From positions 124,001 through 188,000 of the forward strand of contig NZ_CP119970.1 in assembly GCF_032163395.1 (NCBI RefSeq): DNA of 64,000 nt. The letters are read 5' to 3'. A model generated the notes under the pieces. It saw only the letters and a program-made list of their open reading frames with translations. It was not told the origin of the DNA and ran no database searches. The translations under genes were made by a program, and so were the position numbers. This document shows, piece after piece, positions 1-8,630 of this stretch. Position 1 is the stretch's first letter. Each line of letters begins with the position of its first letter. The stretch comes from Gloeocapsopsis dulcis. Lineage in GTDB: Bacteria; Cyanobacteriota; Cyanobacteriia; Cyanobacteriales; Chroococcidiopsidaceae.

Positions 1-276
1 TCTCGTTGCGTTGATGAGAATGCACAGGATTTGCAAACAAATAAGGTATGTTTTGTCATTGCGATCAAGTTTCTTGAAGCGCTTACAGTAACTTAATAGA
101 TTTAATATGGGGGATAGAGATAAATCGCGCTGCTAAAACTGCTGATCGCAACTAGAAAAAACCTCCAGAGGCGATGGCTGGCAACTTGATTCCATGCGAT
201 TGACCGCGGGCTAGACTGAGCAATCGAAATCGGATGAGTGGATTTTTACATTACCCCTGACCCCTGCAATGAATAA
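1..276. other. no gene recognised
   Basis: I see no convincing reading frame, RNA gene or IS end here. It lies downstream of the minus-strand operon that ends at 277 and may hold its terminator, but no clear GC hairpin followed by a T-run is visible. Confidence 0.5.
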
Positions 277-867
277 CTAAGCAATGCCTATTTTGCGCCG
301 TCGAGCATTCCAAATCAGTATGCAATGGATACCAATGAGCGCGATCGCCCACACCATATTTCCCACAAACACGTCCCATACAATCGGCAGCGTAAAATTC
401 TCGATGCCGCCCAGTACCAAACTGGCTAGCCCAATCACCGCCTGATACGCCACAAAACCTACCATCAATGCGATGCTTAACCAGATACCATAGCCTGTAA
501 ATCCCCGCTGGCTAACCGCAGGCTTTTGGTTCCCCAGCAAACCTGCCAGCACCGCTCCTAAGAGCAGCACGGGTCCCCAAGCAACAGTGCTGAGTGTCCA
601 GGGATATTGCCGCACGGTAAAACCCAGCAATTGGTTGATAAACCACATGCTAAAAATCACCGTCAGCGCACGGCGACGGGGCAGGGTAGCTCCAGCGATC
701 GCTCCAAACCCCGCCAGGGGAACGGTGCAGGTATAAATTACGTTGCTGGTTGTGCCCAAACTCAACACCAGAAGAAACCAGAATCGACCGTGGGCGATCG
801 CCTGACAACCCTGTTGCCAACTCAAGCGAGTGGGTATCGAAACACGATTAAATTCAACGTAGCTCAT
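277..867 (-). CDS. small multi-pass membrane protein of the Zur-box operon
   Basis: A 196-residue protein with about five to six hydrophobic segments (around residues 28-45, 50-62, 68-84, 92-112, 128-152 and 163-187) and a basic C-terminus (RRRK). It has no enzymatic motif that I recognise. Its start overlaps the end of the ferredoxin-like gene by 14 bases, so the two are almost certainly co-transcribed and translationally coupled. Being last in a thrS / TonB receptor / ferredoxin / membrane-protein unit suggests an inner-membrane part in metal or metal-complex uptake, for example a small permease or ECF-like S component. That role is inference from context only. Confidence 0.75.
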   Translation of the reverse strand: MSYVEFNRVSIPTRLSWQQGCQAIAHGRFWFLLVLSLGTTSNVIYTCTVPLAGFGAIAGATLPRRRALTVIFSMWFINQLLGFTVRQYPWTLSTVAWGPVLLLGAVLAGLLGNQKPAVSQRGFTGYGIWLSIALMVGFVAYQAVIGLASLVLGGIENFTLPIVWDVFVGNMVWAIALIGIHCILIWNARRRKIGIA

Positions 868-1798
868 TAGATTCTCTCCTTAATAATGAGTTTGATGCAT
901 TCTTGAAATTCTCTCTGCTCGTGGATGTGGTGACAGGAGGATACAGGTTCTCAGTAACAGGTTTTCCCTCCACCAGATGTTCCTGAACAAGGCGACGGGC
1001 AGTATCAGGGGTGACGCGAGTGTACCAGGTGCGATCGCTGGAGTAATACACCACTGGACCTAGTTTACAAACCTCCAAACAGCCAGAGGTCATCACATAA
1101 ACATCTAACCCTGCTTCTTTTACAGCGGTTTGCAATGCCTCCACCACAGGTTCCCAGTTGCGCGAAGGATAGCAACGACTTGAGCGACAAACCGCTAGAT
1201 AAGGGCGTTTCAGGGGATTATCCTCAAACGGGATCGGGCGAGTGCCCTGTACATAAATTTCGCGCAATTCTTGATACAACCCTAGCTTTTCAAGTCGGGG
1301 TTTGCCCTCCGGCAGCAAGTCTTCATCTTCGCCCACAAACGGATTTGGCAAGAATATATTCATCATCTTCTCGCCTGCCCCGTTCCAAAACTGAATGCCC
1401 CAACTTCTCGCCTCTCCCCGCTCATTAAGACGACGATAAAGGGAGGCGCGATGCAGTAATCGCTGTTGTCGTAACTCTGGTGGTGTTTTCTGCAATGGTC
1501 CACCCAGATGTTCTTCCAAACATAGGTGTAAATGCCAACTTTCTGTTACCACAGTCAGGTAGCCGTCATACAAAACGCAGATTTTGGGTGGTTCATTCAA
1601 TTCCAACTCGAGCACTCCACCTTCTATCACATGACCAATTTGCGTTTCTTGCCAGCGCTCGTGAAACAGCGTGTAAAGCAGCGGACCTGTGATGTCAATT
1701 GTGCAAGGAATGTCTTCGTATTCAGTTTGCCCTCCGGCGGGCAGAGGTTCGGTAAGGCTGCGATTTAGTGGTGTAACCCAGCGGGAAAATTCACCCAT
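854..1798 (-). CDS. thioredoxin-like [2Fe-2S] ferredoxin domain protein
   Basis: 314 residues. The C-terminal ~100 residues carry the pattern of thioredoxin-like 2Fe-2S ferredoxins: Cys204 and Cys209 (CRSSRC) and, after a helix-strand segment, Cys240 and Cys244 (GCLEVC), followed by KLGPVVYYS. The N-terminal ~195 residues (sugar- or metal-protein-like alpha/beta, with HLHLCLEEH near residue 90) are a conserved extension I cannot assign firmly. A cytoplasmic electron-transfer role, perhaps reductive release of a metal from an imported complex, is inferred from its place 11 bases after the TonB receptor gene and overlapping the membrane-protein gene. The tail after residue 290 looks unstructured. 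Confidence 0.8.
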   Translation of the reverse strand: MGEFSRWVTPLNRSLTEPLPAGGQTEYEDIPCTIDITGPLLYTLFHERWQETQIGHVIEGGVLELELNEPPKICVLYDGYLTVVTESWHLHLCLEEHLGGPLQKTPPELRQQRLLHRASLYRRLNERGEARSWGIQFWNGAGEKMMNIFLPNPFVGEDEDLLPEGKPRLEKLGLYQELREIYVQGTRPIPFEDNPLKRPYLAVCRSSRCYPSRNWEPVVEALQTAVKEAGLDVYVMTSGCLEVCKLGPVVYYSSDRTWYTRVTPDTARRLVQEHLVEGKPVTENLYPPVTTSTSRENFKNASNSLLRRESNELR

Positions 1799-1809
1799 GA
1801 CTTGATCTC

Positions 1810-3954
1810 CTAAAACGTCGCACTAACACCTAGACGAAAACTACGACCCACCGCAGGATAACCTGGGAACTGCTCGGACTGTCGATCAAACACATTGTCC
1901 ACGCTACCGTTCAAAACAACAGTTTCATTCAGGGGGACACGCAGTCGCAGATCAATAGCCGTGAAGCCAGAGAGTGACTCGGTATTAGTGTTGTTGACAA
2001 AGAAATCACTAAGATTTCGTAGAATGACCGCTGCATAAACGCCAATAGGTGTTTCGTATACCAAACCCACATTAAGCTGATTAGCATCTCGAAAACTGAG
2101 GATGTTTCCTTCAATAGTTGAATCGCGATCTTCAGTAATGCGCGGCTCGTTCAGCGTGTAGTGAGCAAAAGCATAAACATAGCGCGACAGTTGTAGGTTC
2201 AAATCAGCTTCTAAACCAAGGGTTCTCACCTGTCCAATATTCTCATAAGTACTGGGCGAACCAAAGCGAAAGTTGATCAGATTACTGATGTGATTGCTGA
2301 AAGCAGTCAGTCTAAACAGCCCAATATCACCGAGTTGTTGATCGATCCCAATATCAATGCTATCTCCAGTTTCAGGTGCTAGATCGGGATTGCCAACCAC
2401 ATTAAATGCCGCTAATCCTTCCAAATTGGAAATCTGCGGTGCTCGAAAACTACGGGCATAGTTTGCCCGCAGGGTTGTGCTTGGACTCAGTACCAGCTGC
2501 GCACCAATGCTAGGGGAAGTGAACGAGCCATTTACTAAACTGTTGAAGTCTTGCCGTGCGCCGAGGTTGACACTAAAACTGGGAGAAAAATTGACTTCGT
2601 AGCTGGCAAACAGCGCTCCTTGATGAATATCACCGTCGTAGTTGATATCAGTTACACCTGTACTGTAACTAAAAGTAGTGTTTCGCGATCGCGTGTTGCG
2701 ATAGTCTACGCCGTAAGTCAGCGTTTGGTTAGCCGCATGCCAGTTGTGCTGCACCTGAACGCCAAGCGATCGCCGGTTTACGTCGTCCCGCGTACCAAAG
2801 GTTGCAGGGTCAGGGTTGTTGTAGTTGTATTGCAAGAAATCGGTGAAGATGCGGCTAGTCAGTAATGAGTCTTCTCCATTTCCCAAGCGCGATCGCCATG
2901 TTAACCCTAGTAACACCTCGTCGGTGTATTGCTCGGCATCGGGAGTTAGAGTATTAAATGCACCAATGCTATTGGGAATGGGAATGCCTCCGGCAACTCC
3001 AAAGATTTTGGTTTGGTAAATAGCACTGAAACTCAGGGTGTCGCGATCGCCCAATTTTTCTAGGTTAAGGTTGAGGTTGTTATACAAGACATCGGCATTG
3101 CGACGGCGATCGTCAAGATCGATGCGATCAATCCGAAATGGGAAATCATTGTTAGATTCAATTCGGCTATAGCCCAGTGCCCAGCCAACATCACCGCTGC
3201 TTCCCCGCGCTTGAATCGACTGCTCGTTTAGCCCAAAACTACCAATAGCTCCTCTTGCTGTCACTTCGGGCGTTTCAGAAGGCGAGCGCGTAATGATATT
3301 AATCACTCCACCCAGGGCATCCGAACCGTAGAGCGTGGAACCTCCGCCTGGTAGCAATTCAATTCGTTCCACAGCATCAGTCGTAAAATTAGACAGATCG
3401 AACCCGCCAAAAAAACCTACATCATTGATGGGACGACCGTCTAACAAAATCAAAACCTGAGCAGAATTGGCTCCTCGAATGAACTGACTGCTAAGCGCGC
3501 CTAACTGTCCACCTGCTGTACCATCGCTCAAAATTCCTGGCAGGTAGCGCAACGCTTCTTGGACTGTCCTTGCTCCTTGCGCTTCAATCTGTTCGCGATT
3601 GATGACATAAACGGGACGAGTAGATTCTCTAACGGTTGCCTCGCGTCGGAATGGACCATAGACAGGTTGATCGAGAATTCTATCCGTGACAGTAATGCGA
3701 ATAGATTCTATATCGCTTTCAACTAAAGTTGGCTCAGAGGATTGCGCGATTGACCAATTCTGTTGCCAATCGAGCGGAGGTGCGATCGCTGTTTCATCCG
3801 CTTCTAACAAGTCAGAAGCAGATTGAGAGATTTCTAAAATATCAGCGCCATAGGTAACTGGAGCAGACGCAATCATTAGCGCGATCGCCCCCAACCAACT
3901 CAATGCCACCCATCCTGTTCTTTGTTGTAACGCGACAATTGCAGTTATTCCCAC
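1810..3954 (-). CDS. TonB-dependent outer-membrane receptor
   Basis: 714 residues. A signal peptide (hydrophobic run at about residues 15-33, ending at VTYGAD) is followed by a linker and a plug domain (about 105-230) with the usual REQIEAQGARTVQEALRYLPG and DALGGVINIITR segments. The rest is a 22-strand-type beta barrel ending in an aromatic residue (SATF), as outer-membrane proteins do. It has no N-terminal AMIN domain, unlike many cyanobacterial siderophore receptors, and the short BtuB/HutA-like plug fits a metal complex or cobalamin-type ligand. The start codon is GTG. The gene begins 56 bases after thrS and ends 11 bases before the ferredoxin gene. Zinc or a zinc chelate as ligand is inferred from the Zur-type box upstream of thrS. 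Confidence 0.9.
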   Translation of the reverse strand: MGITAIVALQQRTGWVALSWLGAIALMIASAPVTYGADILEISQSASDLLEADETAIAPPLDWQQNWSIAQSSEPTLVESDIESIRITVTDRILDQPVYGPFRREATVRESTRPVYVINREQIEAQGARTVQEALRYLPGILSDGTAGGQLGALSSQFIRGANSAQVLILLDGRPINDVGFFGGFDLSNFTTDAVERIELLPGGGSTLYGSDALGGVINIITRSPSETPEVTARGAIGSFGLNEQSIQARGSSGDVGWALGYSRIESNNDFPFRIDRIDLDDRRRNADVLYNNLNLNLEKLGDRDTLSFSAIYQTKIFGVAGGIPIPNSIGAFNTLTPDAEQYTDEVLLGLTWRSRLGNGEDSLLTSRIFTDFLQYNYNNPDPATFGTRDDVNRRSLGVQVQHNWHAANQTLTYGVDYRNTRSRNTTFSYSTGVTDINYDGDIHQGALFASYEVNFSPSFSVNLGARQDFNSLVNGSFTSPSIGAQLVLSPSTTLRANYARSFRAPQISNLEGLAAFNVVGNPDLAPETGDSIDIGIDQQLGDIGLFRLTAFSNHISNLINFRFGSPSTYENIGQVRTLGLEADLNLQLSRYVYAFAHYTLNEPRITEDRDSTIEGNILSFRDANQLNVGLVYETPIGVYAAVILRNLSDFFVNNTNTESLSGFTAIDLRLRVPLNETVVLNGSVDNVFDRQSEQFPGYPAVGRSFRLGVSATF

Positions 3955-4010
3955 AAAGATATCACCCTCTTAGCCAGCAACCTCAGCAAGTTAATTTACA
4001 TGAACAAAAA

Positions 4011-5885
4011 TTAAAGGATAGATTTTTGGGCGATCGCCGCTTGCATTTTCTCGGTTAACTCGGTGAGTTTGAGCGTTCCCAATTCGCCTGCATGACGCGT
4101 GCGCACGCTCAAGGTTTGTTGCTCGACTTCGCGCTTGCCAATGACCGCAACAACGGGAATTTTCTCCAGTTCTGCGGTACGAATTTGCTTACCAAGGCGA
4201 TCGCCACTGTTATCCACCTCAACTCGATAGCCTAAGGGTTTTAGTTGCAAAGCGATCGCTGCTGCATAACTGTGCTGCTCGTCACTCACAGGAAGCAATC
4301 GTACTTGCACCGGAGCTAGCCACAGCGGAAAATCACCCGCATAGTTTTCAATCAAGATACCGAAGAAGCGCTCTAACGAGCCAAAGATGGCGCGGTGAAT
4401 CATAATCGGGCGTTGACGAGAGCCATCGGCAGCGACATATTCCATGTCAAACCGTTCCGGCAAGTTGAAATCAACCTGGATTGTCGAGCATTGCCATAAC
4501 CGACCGATCGCATCTTTAATCTTGATGTCAATCTTAGGACCGTAAAACGCACCGCCACCTTCATCGGTGAAGTAAGCCCAATTCTTACAATCTAAGGCTT
4601 GAACTAAAGCATCAGTTGCCAATTGCCAAATATCATCAGTACCAACCGATTTGTGAGGGCGAGTCGATAGATAAACCTCATATTGCGTAAAGCCAAAGTC
4701 TGAAAGAATCTTCTCAGTCAGATTCAATACGCCTAAAATTTCATCTGCCACCTGTTCGGGTAAGCAAAAAATATGAGCATCATCTTGGGTAAAGCCGCGC
4801 ACCCGCATCAAACCATGCAACACGCCTGAGCGCTCGTAGCGATAGACCGTGCCTAACTCTGCCCAGCGAATCGGCAACTCTCGATAGGAATGTAGATGAC
4901 TCTGGTACGTCAGCACATGAAATGGGCAGTTCATCGGCTTCAGTTGATACTGCTGCGCCTCAATCTCCATCTGGTCAAACATATTCTCGCGGTAGAAGTC
5001 GAAGTGCCCCGACGTTTTCCAGAGATCGAGGTTGGCAATGTGAGGCGTGTAGAGCAGTTCATAGCCTGCATCCAGGTGAGCCTGGCGCCAATAGTCCTCA
5101 ATCAGCAAACGCATCCGTGCCCCTTTGGGATGCCAGAAGACGAGTCCCCCTCCGACATCTTCCTGGATGCTAAATAAATCAAGCTGCTGCCCCAGTTTGC
5201 GGTGGTCGCGCCGCTTGGCTTCCTCTTTTTGTTGGAGATAAGCCTGTAGCTGTTCTGGAGTCTTCCAGGCTGTACCATAAATCCGCTGCAGTTGCGGCTT
5301 CGTCTCACTCCCTCGCCAGTAAGCACCTGCAACGCTCTCTAAGGTAAAGGCATCGGGGTTAATTTCTCCGGTGTAGTTGAGGTGGGGTCCGGCACACAGA
5401 TCCCACCAGCAGTCTTTTCCGATGCGTTTTTGTGTAAGAGCGTCGGTAGAAATGTGAAATAACGAAGGCTCTGGCCTGCCTTGCAGAGTATCTACGCAGC
5501 CAATAAAGTAACGGGTAATTGGCTCATCTGGAGGAATGCTGTCGAGGATTTCCAGCTTGTATGGTTCGTTGAGTTGCTCAATTTCTGCTCGAATCTGGCT
5601 CCGGTCTACCACTTCCTGAATGATGGGCAGATTCGCTTTGATAATCCGCCGCATTTCTGATTCAATCTGGGTCAGGTCATCGGGGGTAAAAGCTGCTTTG
5701 CGGTCAAAGTCATAGTAGAAACCTGTGTCTGTCCAGGGTCCAATCGTCACTTTTGTTTCTGGAAACAGCGTCTGTACTGCCATTGCCAGAACATGGGCAC
5801 AGGTGTGACGAATCCGCAATAAGGTTTGTGGATCGCTTTGGAGTAAGACTTGCTCCTCTTGAGGACGGCTCAATTGACTGACCAT
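4011..5885 (-). CDS. thrS: threonyl-tRNA synthetase, probable zinc-stress paralogue
   Basis: 624-residue class II aminoacyl-tRNA synthetase that charges tRNA-Thr. The N2 editing domain is present (HTCAH near residue 27 and DLCAGPH near 162). Catalytic zinc ligands are retained: Cys in MNCPF, His in DDAHIF and His in MIHRAIFGS. Motif 2 (VYRYERSG) and a C-terminal anticodon-binding domain (about residues 520-610) are visible. The N-terminal TGS domain of typical ThrRS (about 60 residues) is missing. In Anabaena a second ThrRS is induced under zinc limitation through Zur. The Zur-type palindrome directly upstream and the TonB receptor downstream make this the same kind of gene. It heads the four-gene minus-strand unit. 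Confidence 0.95.
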   Translation of the reverse strand: MVSQLSRPQEEQVLLQSDPQTLLRIRHTCAHVLAMAVQTLFPETKVTIGPWTDTGFYYDFDRKAAFTPDDLTQIESEMRRIIKANLPIIQEVVDRSQIRAEIEQLNEPYKLEILDSIPPDEPITRYFIGCVDTLQGRPEPSLFHISTDALTQKRIGKDCWWDLCAGPHLNYTGEINPDAFTLESVAGAYWRGSETKPQLQRIYGTAWKTPEQLQAYLQQKEEAKRRDHRKLGQQLDLFSIQEDVGGGLVFWHPKGARMRLLIEDYWRQAHLDAGYELLYTPHIANLDLWKTSGHFDFYRENMFDQMEIEAQQYQLKPMNCPFHVLTYQSHLHSYRELPIRWAELGTVYRYERSGVLHGLMRVRGFTQDDAHIFCLPEQVADEILGVLNLTEKILSDFGFTQYEVYLSTRPHKSVGTDDIWQLATDALVQALDCKNWAYFTDEGGGAFYGPKIDIKIKDAIGRLWQCSTIQVDFNLPERFDMEYVAADGSRQRPIMIHRAIFGSLERFFGILIENYAGDFPLWLAPVQVRLLPVSDEQHSYAAAIALQLKPLGYRVEVDNSGDRLGKQIRTAELEKIPVVAVIGKREVEQQTLSVRTRHAGELGTLKLTELTEKMQAAIAQKSIL

Positions 5886-5892
5886 ACTAAAT

Positions 5893-5917
5893 TAAAATGA
5901 TAATCGTTCTCATTTTA
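5893..5917. promoter_or_regulatory. Zur/Fur-type operator upstream of thrS
   Basis: Palindrome with 8-base arms TAAAATGA and TCATTTTA around a 9-base centre; the core TGATAATCGTTCTCA fits the cyanobacterial Zur consensus (TGATAAT-N-ATTATCA) with few mismatches. It begins 8 bases upstream of the thrS start codon, where a repressor would block transcription or initiation. Confidence 0.75.
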
Positions 5918-6422
5918 GCATAGAGCAGGTGAGAAGCGAGTGTGGTTAGTTTTCATTTTTTTAGTTAATCGGTTTTCAGGCATTACAGTCAGCAGATAAA
6001 CTACTTTGATTTGGTCATTCCATCTTTAGTAACGAAAAAGTAGTTGTTGACCGAGAAAAAATAGCCTTATAGCTATCATTGAATTGACGGAAATTACCCA
6101 GCTTTGAGATGAGCTTGGCAGAACATCAAGATGTACTTGCGGCGCTTGATGTGGTGAGGAATATAGGAGAAATCTAGCCGCCGCAGAGGACGATGAACGA
6201 TCTGCGTGACAGGTTATTTGGATTTTCAAGTAGAGGATTCAGTTAGAGACATAGGATATAATTAAAATGATTATCATTCGCCTACTCTATAGCGATCGAT
6301 GTGAAAAGTGATTCTCTTGCGCACAACAGTAAGCCAACACACCATTCCTCTCGGTATTGTCAACTTATGGAGCAAATTCAAAATTAGGCACGATGACTCC
6401 TGAGCAGCTAGGATCGTTTAGA
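5918..6422. other. intergenic region with decayed coding remnant and a second Fur-type box
   Basis: A 500-base stretch without an intact gene. On the plus strand around 6085-6220 a reading frame with interrupting stops gives an amphipathic fragment (SLAEHQDVLAALDVVRN and a following NDLRDR) that faintly resembles the tail of a GntR/FCD regulator; this is weak. A Fur-like palindrome lies at 6266-6278. Downstream of that box a short open frame from 6301 is cut off at the transposase remnant, so the gene it once controlled seems lost. Confidence 0.4.
6266..6278. promoter_or_regulatory. orphan Fur/Zur-type palindrome
   Basis: AATGATTATCATT is a perfect odd-length palindrome in the same AAAATGAT context as the thrS box. 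It faces a plus-strand region now ending in transposase debris. Confidence 0.5.
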
Positions 6423-7027
6423 TTACGCTACAGAATTCAGCCTAGCAATTTCTCGCCAATCTTGAAATCGTTGACGGAGTTGTTGGCGATAGTGTTGTGC
6501 GGTAAGTTGATGTTGTTTGGGGTGAAAGTGGTCTCGAATTGGTTCAAAGGCGGAAAGAAATCGTTGCGCTTGCCCTGGTGATTTGAATTTCCGCATTCGT
6601 CGCTCTCGCATTCGTGTCGGTTGGTGGGAGTTCTCCGCCCGGTTGTTCAACCCTTTATGCTGGCGATGCTCTACACTCTTGAGCATCTGGTTTTTAGCAG
6701 CTTCGTAGCTTTTGAGTTTGTCCGTCACTATTACTCGTGGAACAAAGCCTTGCTGCTTGAGGAGCTTGCGGAAGAATCGCTTGGCTGCCTTTGTATCTCT
6801 CTGGCGTTGCATCAAGATGTCGAGCACCTTACCTTCACAATCCACTGCTCGCCACAGGTAATATTGCTTTCCTTTGATTGATTGTGACAACAACCTCATC
6901 GAGATGCCATTTATCGGTTAGATATCGGCGTTTACGGCGCACCTGATTGGCATACTGCTGTCCGAACTTCTGGCACCATTCCCGAATCGATTCGTAGGTC
7001 ACCTCAATGCCACGATACAGCCTTGAA
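6423..7027 (-). pseudogene. IS6/IS240-like transposase, frameshifted and 5'-truncated
   Basis: The main frame (6423-6899) carries the C-terminal DDE half: KGKQYYLWRAVDCEGKVLDIL, VIVTDKLKSY and a catalytic Glu in NNRAENSHQ. The preceding part lies in another frame up to about 7027 (ESIREWCQKFGQQYANQ, then KWHLDEVVV), so a single-base shift near 6885 breaks the gene. The usual N-terminal segment and both IS ends are missing. It differs from the other IS6 copies in this window and belongs to the subgroup with RRYLTDKWHLDE. Confidence 0.8.
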
Positions 7028-7073
7028 GTTAAGTTGACATACCTTCCTCGCCTAATCTCTAGTCACAAGTATA

Positions 7074-7105
7074 AAAAGTTGTTACCCTTGGGGTTAACAA
7101 CTTTT
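7074..7105. promoter_or_regulatory. 32-bp inverted repeat, likely HigBA operator
   Basis: Arms AAAAGTTGTTA and TAACAACTTTT flank a GC-richer centre (CCC/GGG also pairs). It sits 18-49 bases upstream of the toxin start codon, where HigA-type antitoxins bind to autoregulate their operon. Confidence 0.6.
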
Positions 7106-7122
7106 GTAAAAGCTCTGGTACA

Positions 7123-7458
7123 ATGGATATTGTATTTAAAGATAAGAAATTTGAAAAAGAGTGCAATAACCAGAGGCTTCTAGAAAAAAACTATGGTCAA
7201 AAAAGAGCTAAACGCATTCGGCGACGGCTTGATGATTTACTTGCTGCCGACACACTTGAGGATATGACAAACATTCCAGGACGGTGTCACGAATTGGGTG
7301 AAAATCGTTGGGGGCAAATCGCCCTAGATTTAGATCACCCATACAGACTAATATTCGAGCCAGCAAATGAACCAATTCCTACCAAACTTGATGGTGGCAT
7401 CGATAGGACTAAAATAACTGCTGTTAGAATTCTCGGCGTGGAGGATTATCATGGGTAA
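7123..7458 (+). CDS. HigB-like toxin (RelE/ParE superfamily killer protein)
   Basis: 111 residues. Family features include the basic N-terminal helix (KRAKRIRRRLDDLLAADTLEDM), the centre NIPGRCHELGENRWGQIALDLDHPYRLIFEP and a final strand KITAVRILGVEDYHG. HigB toxins are ribosome-dependent or free mRNA endonucleases. The gene precedes its antitoxin, the usual HigBA order, and overlaps it by 8 bases. No strong ribosome-binding site is visible before the ATG, so expression may depend on promoter strength and on the inverted repeat upstream. Confidence 0.85.
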   Translation: MDIVFKDKKFEKECNNQRLLEKNYGQKRAKRIRRRLDDLLAADTLEDMTNIPGRCHELGENRWGQIALDLDHPYRLIFEPANEPIPTKLDGGIDRTKITAVRILGVEDYHG

Positions 7459-8533
7459 CGTAATTCAAAATCAATACACGCCAGACTATGTATCCCCTCC
7501 TGGTGAAACCCTTGAGGAGATCCTTGAGGAGCGTGATATGTCGCAGGCAGAATTGGCAGAAAGGACGGGGCGACCCAGGAAGACAATTAGCGAAATTATC
7601 AACGCTAAAGCTGCAATTACTCCAGAGACAGCATTACAGTTAGAGCGTGTTTTAGGTATCCCAGCCAGTTTTTGGAATAATCGGGAACGACATTACCGAG
7701 AAGCTTTAGCACGGAAGGAAGAGCAAGAGCGTTTATCCAAGCAAGTGGAGTGGCTCAACCAATTACCTGTGAAGGATATGGTTAAAAAAAGATGGATTCA
7801 GTTCTATCAAGACAAAGTTGAGCAACTGCGGGAAGTGCTAAATTTTTTCGGCGTAGCCTCTCCTGATCAATTGCAAATGGTTTTGAGCGGCACTAATGTG
7901 TACTTTCGGAAATCTCCTAAGTCGCCAAGCGACAAGAATGCTGTTGCCGCTTGGCTGCGTCGAGGGGAAATAGAAGCAGATGAGATTAAATGCACTCCCT
8001 ATAACGCCAACAAATTTAAGGAGGCACTGCAACAAGTTCGCGCTTTGACTGTTGAACCGCCAGAAATTTTTCAGTCGGAAGTAGTACGTTTGTGTGCCGT
8101 TGCTGGTGTGGCTGTAGTTTTTGTACCGGAACTGCCCAAAACACAGGTTTGTGGAGCCACTCGTTGGTTAAGCCCAGATAAAGCGCTGATTCAACTTAGT
8201 CTGCGCTATAAAACTGACGATCACTTGTGGTTTGCCTTCTTTCATGAGTCGGGTCACATTCTCAAGCATGGCAAGCGGGAGCTATTCCTTGAATTTAAGG
8301 AAAGTCAGCTAGATAAGGAAGAAAAAGAGGCAGATACATTCGCCGCAGATCTACTCATTCCCCCAACTGAATTTAAGCGATTCTTAGCATCTGGTAAACA
8401 AAGGAGCAAAGATGGTATCCGGCAGTTTGCTTTAGAAATTGGAATTGCACCTGGAATTGTAGTCGGAAGGCTTCAGCATGACGGGATATTACCACCTAGT
8501 CACTGCAATGAACTCAAATGCAAACTTAGATAG
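7451..8533 (+). CDS. HigA-type antitoxin fused to ImmA/IrrE-like metallopeptidase domain
   Basis: 360 residues. The N-terminal XRE helix-turn-helix (about residues 15-75: MSQAELAERTGRPRKTISEIINAKAAITPETALQLERVLGIP) is the HigA family signature. The C-terminal half is an ImmA/IrrE (COG2856) domain with zinc-peptidase motif HESGH at about residues 265-269 and a downstream EKEADTFAADLLIP that supplies the third ligand. Ordinary HigA antitoxins are about 100 residues, so this is the long form in which proteolysis may act on the complex or on a partner. It is translationally coupled to the toxin by an ATG inside the toxin's last codons. Confidence 0.85.
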   Translation: MGNVIQNQYTPDYVSPPGETLEEILEERDMSQAELAERTGRPRKTISEIINAKAAITPETALQLERVLGIPASFWNNRERHYREALARKEEQERLSKQVEWLNQLPVKDMVKKRWIQFYQDKVEQLREVLNFFGVASPDQLQMVLSGTNVYFRKSPKSPSDKNAVAAWLRRGEIEADEIKCTPYNANKFKEALQQVRALTVEPPEIFQSEVVRLCAVAGVAVVFVPELPKTQVCGATRWLSPDKALIQLSLRYKTDDHLWFAFFHESGHILKHGKRELFLEFKESQLDKEEKEADTFAADLLIPPTEFKRFLASGKQRSKDGIRQFALEIGIAPGIVVGRLQHDGILPPSHCNELKCKLR

Positions 8534-8630
8534 GCAACAGATAATTAATAGGGTAGTCCTATACAAGTAAGGATGTAAGTATAGAAGAGAGGTTTTTTCA
8601 TTCTCAATCATGTCAGCACCTGCTCCAACT

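Noticed and set aside
6085-6220. GntR/FCD-like remnant upstream of thrS
   Set aside because: Resemblance rests on about 20 residues with stops on both sides; mentioned only as part of the intergenic region.
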